Below the pieces are notes generated by a model. It searched no databases. It saw only the letters and a list, made by a program, of their open reading frames with translations, and was not told the DNA's origin. A stretch of 64,000 nucleotides of DNA from Gloeomargarita sp. SRBZ-1_bins_9. Its GTDB lineage: Bacteria > Cyanobacteriota > Cyanobacteriia > Gloeomargaritales > Gloeomargaritaceae. The position numbers were made by a program, and so were the translations under genes. Shown here piece after piece: positions 1 to 8,129 of this stretch (position 1 is its first letter; each line of letters starts with the position of its first letter). The stretch lies in NCBI GenBank assembly GCA_039794565.1, contig JAUQVX010000014.1, forward strand, positions 1-64,000, written 5' to 3'.

Positions 1-744
1 CCGCACCAGAGCCTCCAGTTCCGGGGCTACCCCCCCCATGCGCACCAAAGCCAGCAACGGCGCCTTAACCACCACCCCCGACAACAGAGCCGACACCGGC
101 GCCGCCACCTCCGCGTGGGTCATGGGCAACCAGAACCCCAGCAAGAACACCCCCCCCTTGACCAGCAACCCCAGCACCAGCAGCGCCTTCGCCTCCGGGG
201 GCGCCCCCCGCAACCCTTGCCAAGCAAACGAACCCTGGGCCTCGTACACCAACACCGCCCCCACCAGGTAAAACAGCATGGCCACGTTGCTGACAAACAA
301 ATAGCGCAGCCCCACCCAGATCAACCGTTCCTGGCCCGTAATCGTCATCAGCAAAAACGCCGCAATCGCCACCACCTCCAGGGCCACATACAAGCTCACC
401 CCATCCGTCACCGCAAACGCCACATTCAAACTGCCGTGCAGGATCAGCAACTGGGCGCAAAAAAAGGGCGTTTGGGTATTCCAGGTTGCAAAGGTCACCG
501 CCAGGGTCACCAGGGCATTGGTCAGGACAAAAAACGCCGCCTGCTCATCCAGCAACAAACTCACCCCAAAGTGATCCAGCAAATGCAGGGATACCGGTGC
601 CTGTCCTCCCAGCAGAGCCACCCCATACCCCAGGGACCCAGCCGCCCCCAAAACACTAAAAAACCGCGCCAACCCCGGGAGCAAATAGGTCAAAAAGGCC
701 AGGAAAAACGCCCCCCCAAGCCAGAGAATCGTTCCCGTATTCAT
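1..744 (-). CDS. mnhD: Mrp/Mnh-type Na+/H+ antiporter subunit D (3' end outside window)
   Basis: Membrane subunit of a multisubunit cation/proton antiporter, homologous to the NuoL/M/N proton-pumping subunits of complex I. The reading frame is open from an ATG at 744 to the window edge (248 codons), so the C-terminal half is missing. The translation is strongly hydrophobic with several membrane helices. It carries the family signature for a proton-channel helix near residues 210-235 (HAEVAAPVSALLSGVVVKA). The ATG overlaps the TGA of the upstream subunit C gene (ATGA), indicating translational coupling. Together with the SulP transporter farther upstream it suggests a Na+-cycling module. NdhD/NdhF of the photosynthetic NDH-1 are related alternatives, but the small NuoK-like partner and the neighbouring transporter favour Mnh/Mrp. 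Confidence 0.8.
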   Translation of the reverse strand, partial: MNTGTILWLGGAFFLAFLTYLLPGLARFFSVLGAAGSLGYGVALLGGQAPVSLHLLDHFGVSLLLDEQAAFFVLTNALVTLAVTFATWNTQTPFFCAQLLILHGSLNVAFAVTDGVSLYVALEVVAIAAFLLMTITGQERLIWVGLRYLFVSNVAMLFYLVGAVLVYEAQGSFAWQGLRGAPPEAKALLVLGLLVKGGVFLLGFWLPMTHAEVAAPVSALLSGVVVKAPLLALVRMGGVAPELEALVR

Positions 745-1076
745 GGGCGGTAATGGCTTTCGATGTCCCCCACCTCCAACGTGGGAAAATCCCGCGCCAA
801 TTTCATCACCGCCACCAGCATCAGCGCCTGAATCGAAAGCCCAATCACAATCGCCGTCAAAATCACTCCCTGGGGCACCGGGTCAGCGTACTGCACCGCC
901 CGTCCCGGCGTAAAGATAGGTGTAAAAACCCCCTTTTGGGCCGCCGCCACCACGTAATACGCCACCACCCCCGTACTCATCACATCCATGGCGATGGTTT
1001 TCATGAGCAAATTGCGCTTGAGCAGGATACCCCCAAAACCCAACAGGACCGTGGCAAACACACAGGCCTCCAACAT
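741..1076 (-). CDS. mnhC: Mrp/Mnh-type Na+/H+ antiporter subunit C (NuoK-like)
   Basis: Small integral membrane protein of 111 residues with three predicted helices, the size and pattern of MnhC/MrpC, a homologue of NuoK. The segment VPQGVILTAIVIGLSIQA is typical of the family. It should form part of the membrane antiporter that expels Na+ in exchange for H+. Its stop overlaps the start of the subunit D gene, and it begins 38 bases after the SulP transporter gene, so the three probably form one operon. An 11-base G tract on the coding strand lies 5 bases before the ATG and may act as an unusual ribosome binding region. Confidence 0.82.
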   Translation of the reverse strand: MLEACVFATVLLGFGGILLKRNLLMKTIAMDVMSTGVVAYYVVAAAQKGVFTPIFTPGRAVQYADPVPQGVILTAIVIGLSIQALMLVAVMKLARDFPTLEVGDIESHYRP

Positions 1077-1114
1077 ATCTTCCCCCCCCCCCGCGTGCCT
1101 GCTTTGATCTTATC

Positions 1115-2782
1115 TTAAGCCGCCTCCACCGCCGTGGGTAGGTTCAATTCCACCAGCGCCTTTTGCAGGGCCAACTTGCGGTCGCTCACCAGGTGGTCGA
1201 GGGGTAATCGGTCCAGCAGCCCAAACTTTTGCAGGCGATTGCGCGTCCGCCCCGCCGCCCCCACGATATAGACCACCCGCCCTTTTTCCAGCGCCTCCAC
1301 CACCATATTCTCAATCGCCAAACAGGCCGTCACCCCCAGCATCGGCACATCCGTCAAATCCAAAATAATCGCCCCCACATTCTGCATCGCCGCATGTTCC
1401 CGGGCAATGGCCCTCGCCACCCCAAAAATCATCGGCCCGCTGAGATAAAAAAGCAGCACCTGCCCCTGCGCCTGGGCCAGCAACGCCTTCTCCTCCGGAG
1501 TTAAGGGAATCGCATCATCCGCATCCGTAATCGTTTTCACCTCTTTTGATTGCAACTCCGACAGGCGCTCAATCGTCAGCATATTGGCAATAAACACCCC
1601 CACAAACACCGCCACGATCAAATCCACCAACACCGTCAACGCCAGCACCGTGTACATAATCAGCGCTGCCCGCCACGACACCACATGCGCCCGCTTCAAG
1701 AAACTCCAATCCAAAATATCGATCCCCACCTTCACCGCAATACCCGCCAACACCGCCATTGGGATGTCTTTCATCAAAGGCGCCGCCCCCGCCACGATGG
1801 CCAAGAGCACCAACGCCCGCGTCATCCCAGAAATGGCCGTTTTCGCCCCCGTTTGGATATTCACCACCGTTCCCATCGTCGCCCCCGCCCCTGGCAATCC
1901 CCCACACAATCCCGAAACAAAATTGCCAATTCCCTGCCCGATTAACTCCTTATTGGAATCATGCTCCGTGCGGGTCAAACTATCGGCAATCACCGCCGTC
2001 AACAGCGTATCAATACAACCCAGGATAGCCAGCATAACCGCATCCACGAAAATCGTGCCCATCTGCCCCAGGGTAAAGGTTGGGCGCGTCAAAGTGGGCC
2101 ATCCTACCGGAATCTCCCCGATCACCCGAATATCCGCATCCTGGAAAAACAGCAACGACACCCCTGTACCGACAATCAGCGCCAACAATTGGGGGGGCAC
2201 AAAACGCTTCCACCGGTTAGGTGTCAAAAAAATAATCGCCAGGGCCAACGCTGCCAGAAACACCTCATTGGGGTCAATATTGCGCAGCAAGTCTGGGAGC
2301 GCCTTAAGCGTGCCGATAACTCCCCCCTTAGGTGTCTCCTGACCCAAAAATGGCCCGATTTGCAAAATGATTAAAATCACCCCAATTCCCGACATGAACC
2401 CCGAAATCACGCTATAGGGCATCAGGGTGATGTATTTTCCCAACTTAAACAGGCCCAAAATCACCTGAAAAATCCCCGCCAGCATCACCACCGTAAAGGC
2501 CATCGCCAGACCGTTTTCCGGGTTAGCCGCCGTCAAACTGGCCACAATGGTTGTCATAACGACCGTCATCGGTCCGGTGGGTTCCGAAATCAGCGTCGGT
2601 GTCCCCCCAAACAGCGCCGCAAAAAAACCCACACAGACCGCCCCGTACAGACCCGCCACCGGATTGCGCACCGCCGCCACCCCAAAGGTGAGCGCCAAGG
2701 GAATCGAAACAATCGCCGTTGTGATTCCCCCCAAAATATCCGCCCGCAAATTGCCTAAATGTATCTGGTTGGTGATGGCCAT
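1115..2782 (-). CDS. bicA: SulP-family transporter, probable BicA-type bicarbonate:Na+ symporter
   Basis: Integral membrane anion transporter of 555 residues, close to the length of cyanobacterial BicA (about 560). It opens directly with the SulP domain (AGLYGAVCVGFFAALFGG near residues 45-62, then ISEPTGPM). About 12-14 helices are followed by a short linker and a C-terminal cytoplasmic STAS domain (about residues 440-540; VLLFYLSGPMIFGVA, then AIILDLTDVPMLG). BicA takes up HCO3- with Na+ as part of the CO2-concentrating mechanism. The Mnh antiporter genes directly downstream would restore the Na+ gradient, which supports a bicarbonate rather than a sulfate role. Substrate specificity cannot be proved from sequence. 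The ATG at 2782 is preceded by GGAGCG. Confidence 0.8.
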   Translation of the reverse strand: MAITNQIHLGNLRADILGGITTAIVSIPLALTFGVAAVRNPVAGLYGAVCVGFFAALFGGTPTLISEPTGPMTVVMTTIVASLTAANPENGLAMAFTVVMLAGIFQVILGLFKLGKYITLMPYSVISGFMSGIGVILIILQIGPFLGQETPKGGVIGTLKALPDLLRNIDPNEVFLAALALAIIFLTPNRWKRFVPPQLLALIVGTGVSLLFFQDADIRVIGEIPVGWPTLTRPTFTLGQMGTIFVDAVMLAILGCIDTLLTAVIADSLTRTEHDSNKELIGQGIGNFVSGLCGGLPGAGATMGTVVNIQTGAKTAISGMTRALVLLAIVAGAAPLMKDIPMAVLAGIAVKVGIDILDWSFLKRAHVVSWRAALIMYTVLALTVLVDLIVAVFVGVFIANMLTIERLSELQSKEVKTITDADDAIPLTPEEKALLAQAQGQVLLFYLSGPMIFGVARAIAREHAAMQNVGAIILDLTDVPMLGVTACLAIENMVVEALEKGRVVYIVGAAGRTRNRLQKFGLLDRLPLDHLVSDRKLALQKALVELNLPTAVEAA

Positions 2783-2952
2783 AGGTAAAAATAAACGCTC
2801 CTGTACCGGGATAAGCCGGGACTATGTTTACTATAAAGAGAACTGTGGACCTAAGCTCATTAGTCTTATTTATTGTTGTTATCACCGGGTTTGATAGGTA
2901 TTTACACCGGGGGATAGGGGCTATAGCTACCGCTGCGTAACCCCAAAACCGG

Positions 2953-4335
2953 TCAGGGGGCCTGCAAGTTTTGTTTCAGCCATTTGAGCAGGGCGACGAT
3001 GGCGGTGAGCGTTACCCCTAGCACCAGGGACCCCAGCAGCAAGCGGTCAATGCCCTGCCGCAGCAGAACGGCCAACCCCACCAGCGTCATCCCCCACAGC
3101 CCCGCCAAGCCCCACACCGGCAGCCAGCTCCGCCCCCAAAACCACACCCATCCCCCCAGCAGCAACCCCACCAGGAGACTCCAGCCCGGCGGCACCGCCC
3201 AATACCAACTTACTGCCATCACCCCCAAGCCCATCTCCGCCGCCAACCAAAACACCTGTCCCAGACCTTGCCACCAGGGTTGAGCCATTTGCCGAGAAGG
3301 CAAAGGATGGGTGGACGCCACAGCGCCGCTACGGGGGGCGATCGTTGGGGGAGACGTGGGGCGCAGGGGCTTAGAGGAAGGGGGCAACTGGACTTTGCGG
3401 GGCATTTGGTTGAGCCGTTCCAAAACCGTCTGGGCGCTGGGGAAGCGTTCTTGTACCACCGTCCGCACCATCCGGTCGAGAATCTGGGCCAACTCAGGAC
3501 TCACGCGCACCTTATCCCGCCATTGCCAGGTACCCCGGTAGGCGTCGTAGAGTTCCTCCGGCGGCAACCCCGTCAATAACCGCAAACAAGTAACCCCCAA
3601 CCCGTATAAGTCTGTCGAAGGATAGACTTCTCCTCCGTGGTATTGCTCCGGCGCCGCATAGCCCACCGTGCCGATCGTCGTCCACTTGGAACCAGCAAAA
3701 AGGTCCCGTACCGCACCGAAATCCAGCAGATAAATCTTGCCCGTTTGCCGCTGGCGCATGATGTTGGCCGGTTTGATATCTCGGTGGATGATATTGCGGC
3801 TGTGGACAAAATCCAGAATGGGCAAAAGCGCCTTGAGTAACTCAATAACTTTTTGTTCTGTGAAGGGGCCAAGCCGTTGCAATTCGTGTTCCAAATCTTC
3901 GCCGTCAATGTATTCCTGCACCAGATAGAAGTGTTCTTGCAGTTGCTTGGGGTTATCCCTTTTGGGGACTGCTAGGGGAAAATAGGCATACAGGTCGGGG
4001 ATACAGTCATGTTCGTTGCCCACCTTTTGCAGCACCCGCGCTTCCCGGTCGAACAACCGCTTAGCCATGGCCACCTCCTCAGCATCCATCCCCCCAGGGC
4101 GAAAGTGTTTGACCACGCAGTACTCCATGGTGGGGAGATAGCGGTTGATGGCCAGGTAAGTCGCCCCAAAGCCCCCCTTACCCAAGGGCCGGATGGGAAT
4201 ATAGGCCCCCGCCAGAATCAAAGGCATCCCACAGCTTTGACAGTGGACTTGAGGAATACTGCGGAGCTTTTCCTCGTCAATATCTAGCCGGTTCAGGGGG
4301 CCAGGACAACCAGGGCGGGTGCAGTAAAAATCCAT
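2953..4335 (-). CDS. Ser/Thr protein kinase with N-terminal zinc-ribbon and C-terminal membrane segments
   Basis: Eukaryotic-type Ser/Thr kinase of 460 residues; numbering here counts from a GTG at 4347, four codons before the preferred ATG at 4335. The N-terminus has two Cys pairs (C9/C14 and C36/C39), a zinc-ribbon-like knuckle common in cyanobacterial kinases. The kinase domain (about 50-320) has the glycine loop GKGGFG (56-61), a lysine in VVKHF (80), HRDIKPANIM with catalytic Asp190, DFG at 209-211 and an APEQ activation-segment end. A proline-rich linker leads to about three hydrophobic helices at 375-455, so the kinase is probably membrane-anchored with a cytoplasmic catalytic domain. 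The target is unknown; FHA-domain proteins encoded in this window could read its phosphothreonines, but that is inference. Confidence 0.88.
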   Translation of the reverse strand: MDFYCTRPGCPGPLNRLDIDEEKLRSIPQVHCQSCGMPLILAGAYIPIRPLGKGGFGATYLAINRYLPTMEYCVVKHFRPGGMDAEEVAMAKRLFDREARVLQKVGNEHDCIPDLYAYFPLAVPKRDNPKQLQEHFYLVQEYIDGEDLEHELQRLGPFTEQKVIELLKALLPILDFVHSRNIIHRDIKPANIMRQRQTGKIYLLDFGAVRDLFAGSKWTTIGTVGYAAPEQYHGGEVYPSTDLYGLGVTCLRLLTGLPPEELYDAYRGTWQWRDKVRVSPELAQILDRMVRTVVQERFPSAQTVLERLNQMPRKVQLPPSSKPLRPTSPPTIAPRSGAVASTHPLPSRQMAQPWWQGLGQVFWLAAEMGLGVMAVSWYWAVPPGWSLLVGLLLGGWVWFWGRSWLPVWGLAGLWGMTLVGLAVLLRQGIDRLLLGSLVLGVTLTAIVALLKWLKQNLQAP

Positions 4336-4559
4336 GAACCCAGGCACGAGCGCTCACAGGAAAACCTGGCCGCAACCAGGCTAACTGTATTGTAGTCGGA
4401 AGCCAAAGCTGAGCAGTGGGAACCTAGGCACTTCCATCGGCACCTGTATTTTGCTTTTCAGGGCATGCCAACGACAACAGTTGCCTCTAGGTTCACAGAC
4501 CTGGCTGTTGGCGGGACGGGGCGGCATTAGGTCTGATGGAAACCAGCTAACGGCTACCC
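4336..4559. other. Non-coding stretch with inverted repeats
   Basis: About 220 bases between the end of the glycosyltransferase-like gene and the start of the kinase gene, both on the minus strand. No coding signal or tRNA is visible. It holds an 8-base perfect inverted repeat, GAACCTAG at 4420-4427 and CTAGGTTC at 4487-4494, and a smaller hairpin CCTGG/CCAGG around 4365-4380. It could be the kinase 5' leader or a terminator region; a small RNA cannot be excluded. Confidence 0.3.
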
Positions 4560-5780
4560 CTAACGCCGTAGGTACTGGGCCAGCCAGCGGGCAATCGTCA
4601 CACTGGCGCCAGGGCCACCCATCCGCTGCCGACCGTTGCGGGCGATCAGGTGCAGTTCGTCGGGATTGCTAAAGATGTCCTGGAGGGCGGGGCCGACGGC
4701 TTCTGGCCGCTCCACCAGGCGCAGGGAAGGGCCGAGCAAGCGCTGCTGGTAACGGGCAAAACGGCGGGTGTACTGGGGACCCTCCCCCGGAAAACTCACC
4801 ACCGGTTTCCCTAAACCCACCAATTGCTCGGTGGCCGTCCCCGCCAGGGCGATCCCCCCGTGGGCCAGGTGCAAACAGTCGTTAAACGCTCCCTGAACCA
4901 CCATCAGGCCCACCTGGCCGTAGCCAAACCCCACCCCTGGATACACCGGCCAGCGGTGTTGGCGCAGGGCTGCTTCGATGGGCTGCCGCTCCACGTTGGG
5001 GGCCAAAGCCGCCAGGAATAAAATTTGCGATGCCGTCAAGCACTCCACCACCCCCGGCAACGCCCGCAGGATCAATTCCCAGTTGCGATAGGCCTCCGGG
5101 ACCCGGGAACCGGGGAGCAATACAATCACCAGGGCTTCGGTAAAGGTCGTCGGTAGGGTCAATTGGCCGGTGGGGTCTAGGCCATCCATCATGGGGTTGC
5201 CCACCCACTGCACCGGTAGGGACCAGCGTTTGAGCCAGGTGCTGGTCAGTTCATCCCGGGCAAAGGTGACCAGGGAGCGGCGGATCAACCAGCGTTCCCA
5301 GGGGTAAAACACCGACCCAGCCCAGCCCTCACACCACTGGGTTGTGGGTAAAGGCCCCTGTTCATCCCGCAGGTGGTACTCCGACTTGGCGGTGGCCACA
5401 AACACAAAGGGGCGCCCACTTTGCCAGGCCAACCACAGGGGCCAAATATCCCCCACCGCCAAGACCAGTCCCCGGGGTGACGCCCGCGCCCATTGCCGGA
5501 CTGCCCGCCATTGCTGCCCAATCAAGCTCCATAACCCCGCCCGCAGGTCTTGCCACCAGCCCTTGTGGATAAAACCGCCGGACGGTAAATCCCGCGCCGG
5601 ACCGATCAGGGGAATCCCCATCTGCCGGTAAATTTCTCCCCGACCCACCAGGGGCAAGGCCCGGCAGACAACCCCCATTTGTTCCTGCTGCAACGCGGTT
5701 AAGATGTTGCCGGCGATCCGGTCTTCCCCATGGCCATTACTCAAACACAACAACCGCATCGGGGGTTCCAGGCCATTCAT
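4560..5780 (-). CDS. Lipid-A-disaccharide synthase-related glycosyltransferase
   Basis: Protein of 406 residues of the cyanobacterial and plastid family named lipid-A-disaccharide synthase-related protein, distantly similar to LpxB and MurG-type GT-B glycosyltransferases. The N-terminal motif MRLLCLSNGHGEDRIA is diagnostic. A second Rossmann half contains VIVLLPGSRVPEAYRN and, near the end, GIALAGTATEQLVGLGKPVVSFPGEGPQ, the nucleotide-sugar binding region. True cyanobacterial LpxB is a separate protein, so the acceptor of this enzyme is unknown. The start may be ATG 5780 or the internal ATG at 5759, which matches where homologues usually begin. Confidence 0.75.
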   Translation of the reverse strand: MNGLEPPMRLLCLSNGHGEDRIAGNILTALQQEQMGVVCRALPLVGRGEIYRQMGIPLIGPARDLPSGGFIHKGWWQDLRAGLWSLIGQQWRAVRQWARASPRGLVLAVGDIWPLWLAWQSGRPFVFVATAKSEYHLRDEQGPLPTTQWCEGWAGSVFYPWERWLIRRSLVTFARDELTSTWLKRWSLPVQWVGNPMMDGLDPTGQLTLPTTFTEALVIVLLPGSRVPEAYRNWELILRALPGVVECLTASQILFLAALAPNVERQPIEAALRQHRWPVYPGVGFGYGQVGLMVVQGAFNDCLHLAHGGIALAGTATEQLVGLGKPVVSFPGEGPQYTRRFARYQQRLLGPSLRLVERPEAVGPALQDIFSNPDELHLIARNGRQRMGGPGASVTIARWLAQYLRR

Positions 5781-5812
5781 GGACTGATATTACCGCACAA
5801 CACCAGCACCGT

Positions 5813-6544
5813 TTAATTCAACAAGGCCTCCAGGGCGGCCAAATCGGGCACTCGAATCAAGCCTCGTCCCGCCGTCCCCTCCCCCGACCCTTGGGCGCCT
5901 TTGCCGGCGACCCGCTCGATGACCCCTTCTTGCTCCAACTTGCGCAACACCCGGGTGACCGTTTCCCGCGTTAACCCACTGAGACTGCCCAGTTCCCGGT
6001 GGGGCAGGTTAGGAATTTCAATCCCCCGGGCGCTGGTGCGTCCCTGTCCTTCCGCCAGAAACAGCAATACATCCGCCACCCGCGCCACGCTATCCGACTC
6101 TCGCACCCGCAACCGCCGGTTCAGTTGCCGCAGCCGCCGGGCCATCAACTGGGACAGCCGCAATCCCATCAACGGCTCCGTCCGCACCAGGTGCATAAAG
6201 TCCCGCCCCGACAGGCCACCCACCAGCACGGGCGTCACACTTACCACATCGCAGGAGCGGGGGGAAGCCGCCAGGGCCGCCATTTCCCCAAAGATTTCCC
6301 CCGGTCCCAGAATATTCAGGGTAATTTCCCGCCCGTCCCGGTTATGGGTGCGGATCTTGACCCAGCCCTCGATGATGAAGTACACGGTGCCGCCCCCCTC
6401 TTCCTCCATAATCAGGATTTTGTCCGCCCCGTGGGGGGCCAGGGATAACCGCTGACCAACCCACTCCAAGGCCGTTGACTCCCAACCCTCGAACAGGGGC
6501 GAATGCCGCAAGGCGGTGAGGATGTCGGGGGTGGGTCTGGTCAT
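5813..6544 (-). CDS. Crp/Fnr-family transcriptional regulator
   Basis: Regulator of 243 residues: N-terminal cyclic-nucleotide-binding beta-barrel (about 15-130), dimerisation helix, and C-terminal winged helix with the recognition helix in LSGLTRETVTRVLRKLEQEG. In the phosphate-binding cassette (GEIFGEMAAL, then PRS) the Glu, Arg and Ser that contact cAMP in Crp are all present, so it may bind a cyclic nucleotide and resembles cyanobacterial SyCRP1. NtcA, the other cyanobacterial member, is less likely because it lacks this cassette. The start is the ATG at 6544, preceded by AGAGGG. It is transcribed divergently from the nuclease gene, across about 160 bases. Confidence 0.82.
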   Translation of the reverse strand: MTRPTPDILTALRHSPLFEGWESTALEWVGQRLSLAPHGADKILIMEEEGGGTVYFIIEGWVKIRTHNRDGREITLNILGPGEIFGEMAALAASPRSCDVVSVTPVLVGGLSGRDFMHLVRTEPLMGLRLSQLMARRLRQLNRRLRVRESDSVARVADVLLFLAEGQGRTSARGIEIPNLPHRELGSLSGLTRETVTRVLRKLEQEGVIERVAGKGAQGSGEGTAGRGLIRVPDLAALEALLN

Positions 6545-6704
6545 CAATAGCCCTCTGAGTGGGAAACGTCCGGGACTAAAGCGGGGCCTATGCTACAGTT
6601 TGTACAAAAAGTATTTACACAACCGTGGGCCGAGAAGACTGGATATGATCTCTCTACTATTCAAGCAAATCCCGGTCGGCAACTCCAGTCAAGGGGTTTG
6701 AGTC

Positions 6705-8129
6705 ATGCCTGCCAACCCAGGGCTGGTGGTGCTGACGGAGCATTTGTTTTACTACCATCGCTGCGCCCGTCGCAGTTTTTTGGACCACCGCCAGGGCGTA
6801 GTGCACCAACCCGAACGGTCGCGGCACCGGGAAGACCTTTACCAGCGCTGGCCGGGGGTACGTCCGGTGTATCAGCCGCCGGATTGGGAACAGGGGTTTC
6901 AGGGGACGGTTGCCTTGATGCAGCAGGGGGTGCCGGTTATTCACCAGGGGGTGTTGCGGGTGGAAACCCCTGCCGCTGTTTTAGTGGGACGACCGGACTT
7001 GCTGATTCGGGAACCGGGCGCCTCCCGCTGGGGGGACTGGCATTACCGACCGGTGGATATTCGGCTCGGCCAACGGCTCAAACCGGAATATCAGGCGGCG
7101 GCGGCGTTTCACAGTTGGTTGCTGGCCCAAATCCAAGGAGTTTGGCCTTGTTGGGGGGAATTGGCCTTACCGGGTCCCCGGTTTTTGCGGGTTAATCTGG
7201 CCCAAGCTCTCCCTTCCATGCACCAAATGCTGGCGGCCTGTCTGGAAACCCTCAAACAGGACCAAGCGCCGGAGGTGTTCATCAGCCGTAGCCGTTGTCA
7301 GCTGTGCCCCTGGCTGGACTATTGCAGTACGGTCGCCAAACAAAAGCACCACCTCAGCCTGGTGCCCGGTGTCACTCAAAAACGCTACCAGGAACTGCAA
7401 ACCCTAGGGTTAGGCAGCATCGAAGCCCTGGCCCAGGCGGACCCCCTTGAACTCTACCGGCGCACCAGCCTAGGGGTCAACACCAGCAATAAATTGGTGC
7501 GTCAGGCCCAGGCGATTGCCCAGCAACAGGCCCTGGCGATTGCCCCCATCACCCGTTTACCCCGGGCAGCCGTCGGCTACTTTTTTGATATCGAGGCCGA
7601 CCCCTATCTGGACTGCGTGTATTTGCACGGGGTTTTGGTGGTCACACCCCAGAAACAGGAGTTTTATTCCCTGGTGGCGGAGCGGGTTGAGGACGAAGGG
7701 CGCATCTGGCAGGAGTTGCTGGTGGTCCTGGCGCAGTATCCCCAGGCCCCCATTTACCATTTCTGTCCCTTCGAACCCCAAACCATCCAGCGGTTGGGCC
7801 AGCGGTATGGCACTCCCCCCGAACGGGTGCATGGGATTCGCCAGCGCTGCGTAGATTTGCACGCCCGCTTGGTGCGCTCGGTGGTCTTGCCGGTGGAGAA
7901 TTACACCCTGAAAGCCATTGCCCGCTGGTTGGGGTTTGAGTGGCAGCACCCCCGGGCCGACGGCGCCCAATGCACCCAGTGGTATAACCAGTGGCTCCAG
8001 ACCGGCGACCGCACCTATCTCCAGGCCCTGCAACGTTATAACTACGACGACTGCCTGGCCACCTATCACCTGTACCGCTGGCTGGTGGATTTTATGGGCA
8101 AGCAGGAACTGGCCCGTTCAACCGGCTGA
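6705..8129 (+). CDS. TM0106-family RecB-like nuclease with C-terminal RNase H-like exonuclease domain
   Basis: Protein of 474 residues with two nuclease folds. The N-terminal half resembles RecB/Cas4 nucleases: a Cys at position 20 and CQLCPWLDYC near 198-207 could bind a 4Fe-4S cluster, and GRPDLLI plus PVDIRLG are the catalytic motifs, although the usual Lys of the last motif is Arg here. The C-terminal half (about 285-465) is an RNase H-like, DEDD-type 3'-5' exonuclease with FDIEAD, CVDLHARL and YNYDDCLATY. The family is common in cyanobacteria and its role is unproven, probably DNA repair or turnover. SD AAGGGG lies before the ATG. The 3' end overlaps the convergent comEC gene by 12 bases. 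Confidence 0.78.
   Translation: MPANPGLVVLTEHLFYYHRCARRSFLDHRQGVVHQPERSRHREDLYQRWPGVRPVYQPPDWEQGFQGTVALMQQGVPVIHQGVLRVETPAAVLVGRPDLLIREPGASRWGDWHYRPVDIRLGQRLKPEYQAAAAFHSWLLAQIQGVWPCWGELALPGPRFLRVNLAQALPSMHQMLAACLETLKQDQAPEVFISRSRCQLCPWLDYCSTVAKQKHHLSLVPGVTQKRYQELQTLGLGSIEALAQADPLELYRRTSLGVNTSNKLVRQAQAIAQQQALAIAPITRLPRAAVGYFFDIEADPYLDCVYLHGVLVVTPQKQEFYSLVAERVEDEGRIWQELLVVLAQYPQAPIYHFCPFEPQTIQRLGQRYGTPPERVHGIRQRCVDLHARLVRSVVLPVENYTLKAIARWLGFEWQHPRADGAQCTQWYNQWLQTGDRTYLQALQRYNYDDCLATYHLYRWLVDFMGKQELARSTG

Noticed and set aside
65-460. Gly-rich minus-strand frame at the start of the window
   Set aside because: Off-frame shadow of the truncated mnhD, which is open across the same bases.
1115-2782. 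Plain sulfate permease
   Set aside because: Family alone allows it, but the linked Mnh antiporter genes and length fit BicA better; kept as BicA-like with reduced certainty.
6590-6620. NtcA-like GTA/TAC sequence upstream of the crp gene
   Set aside because: The spacing between GTA and TAC is 11 bases rather than 8, so it is not a proper NtcA site.
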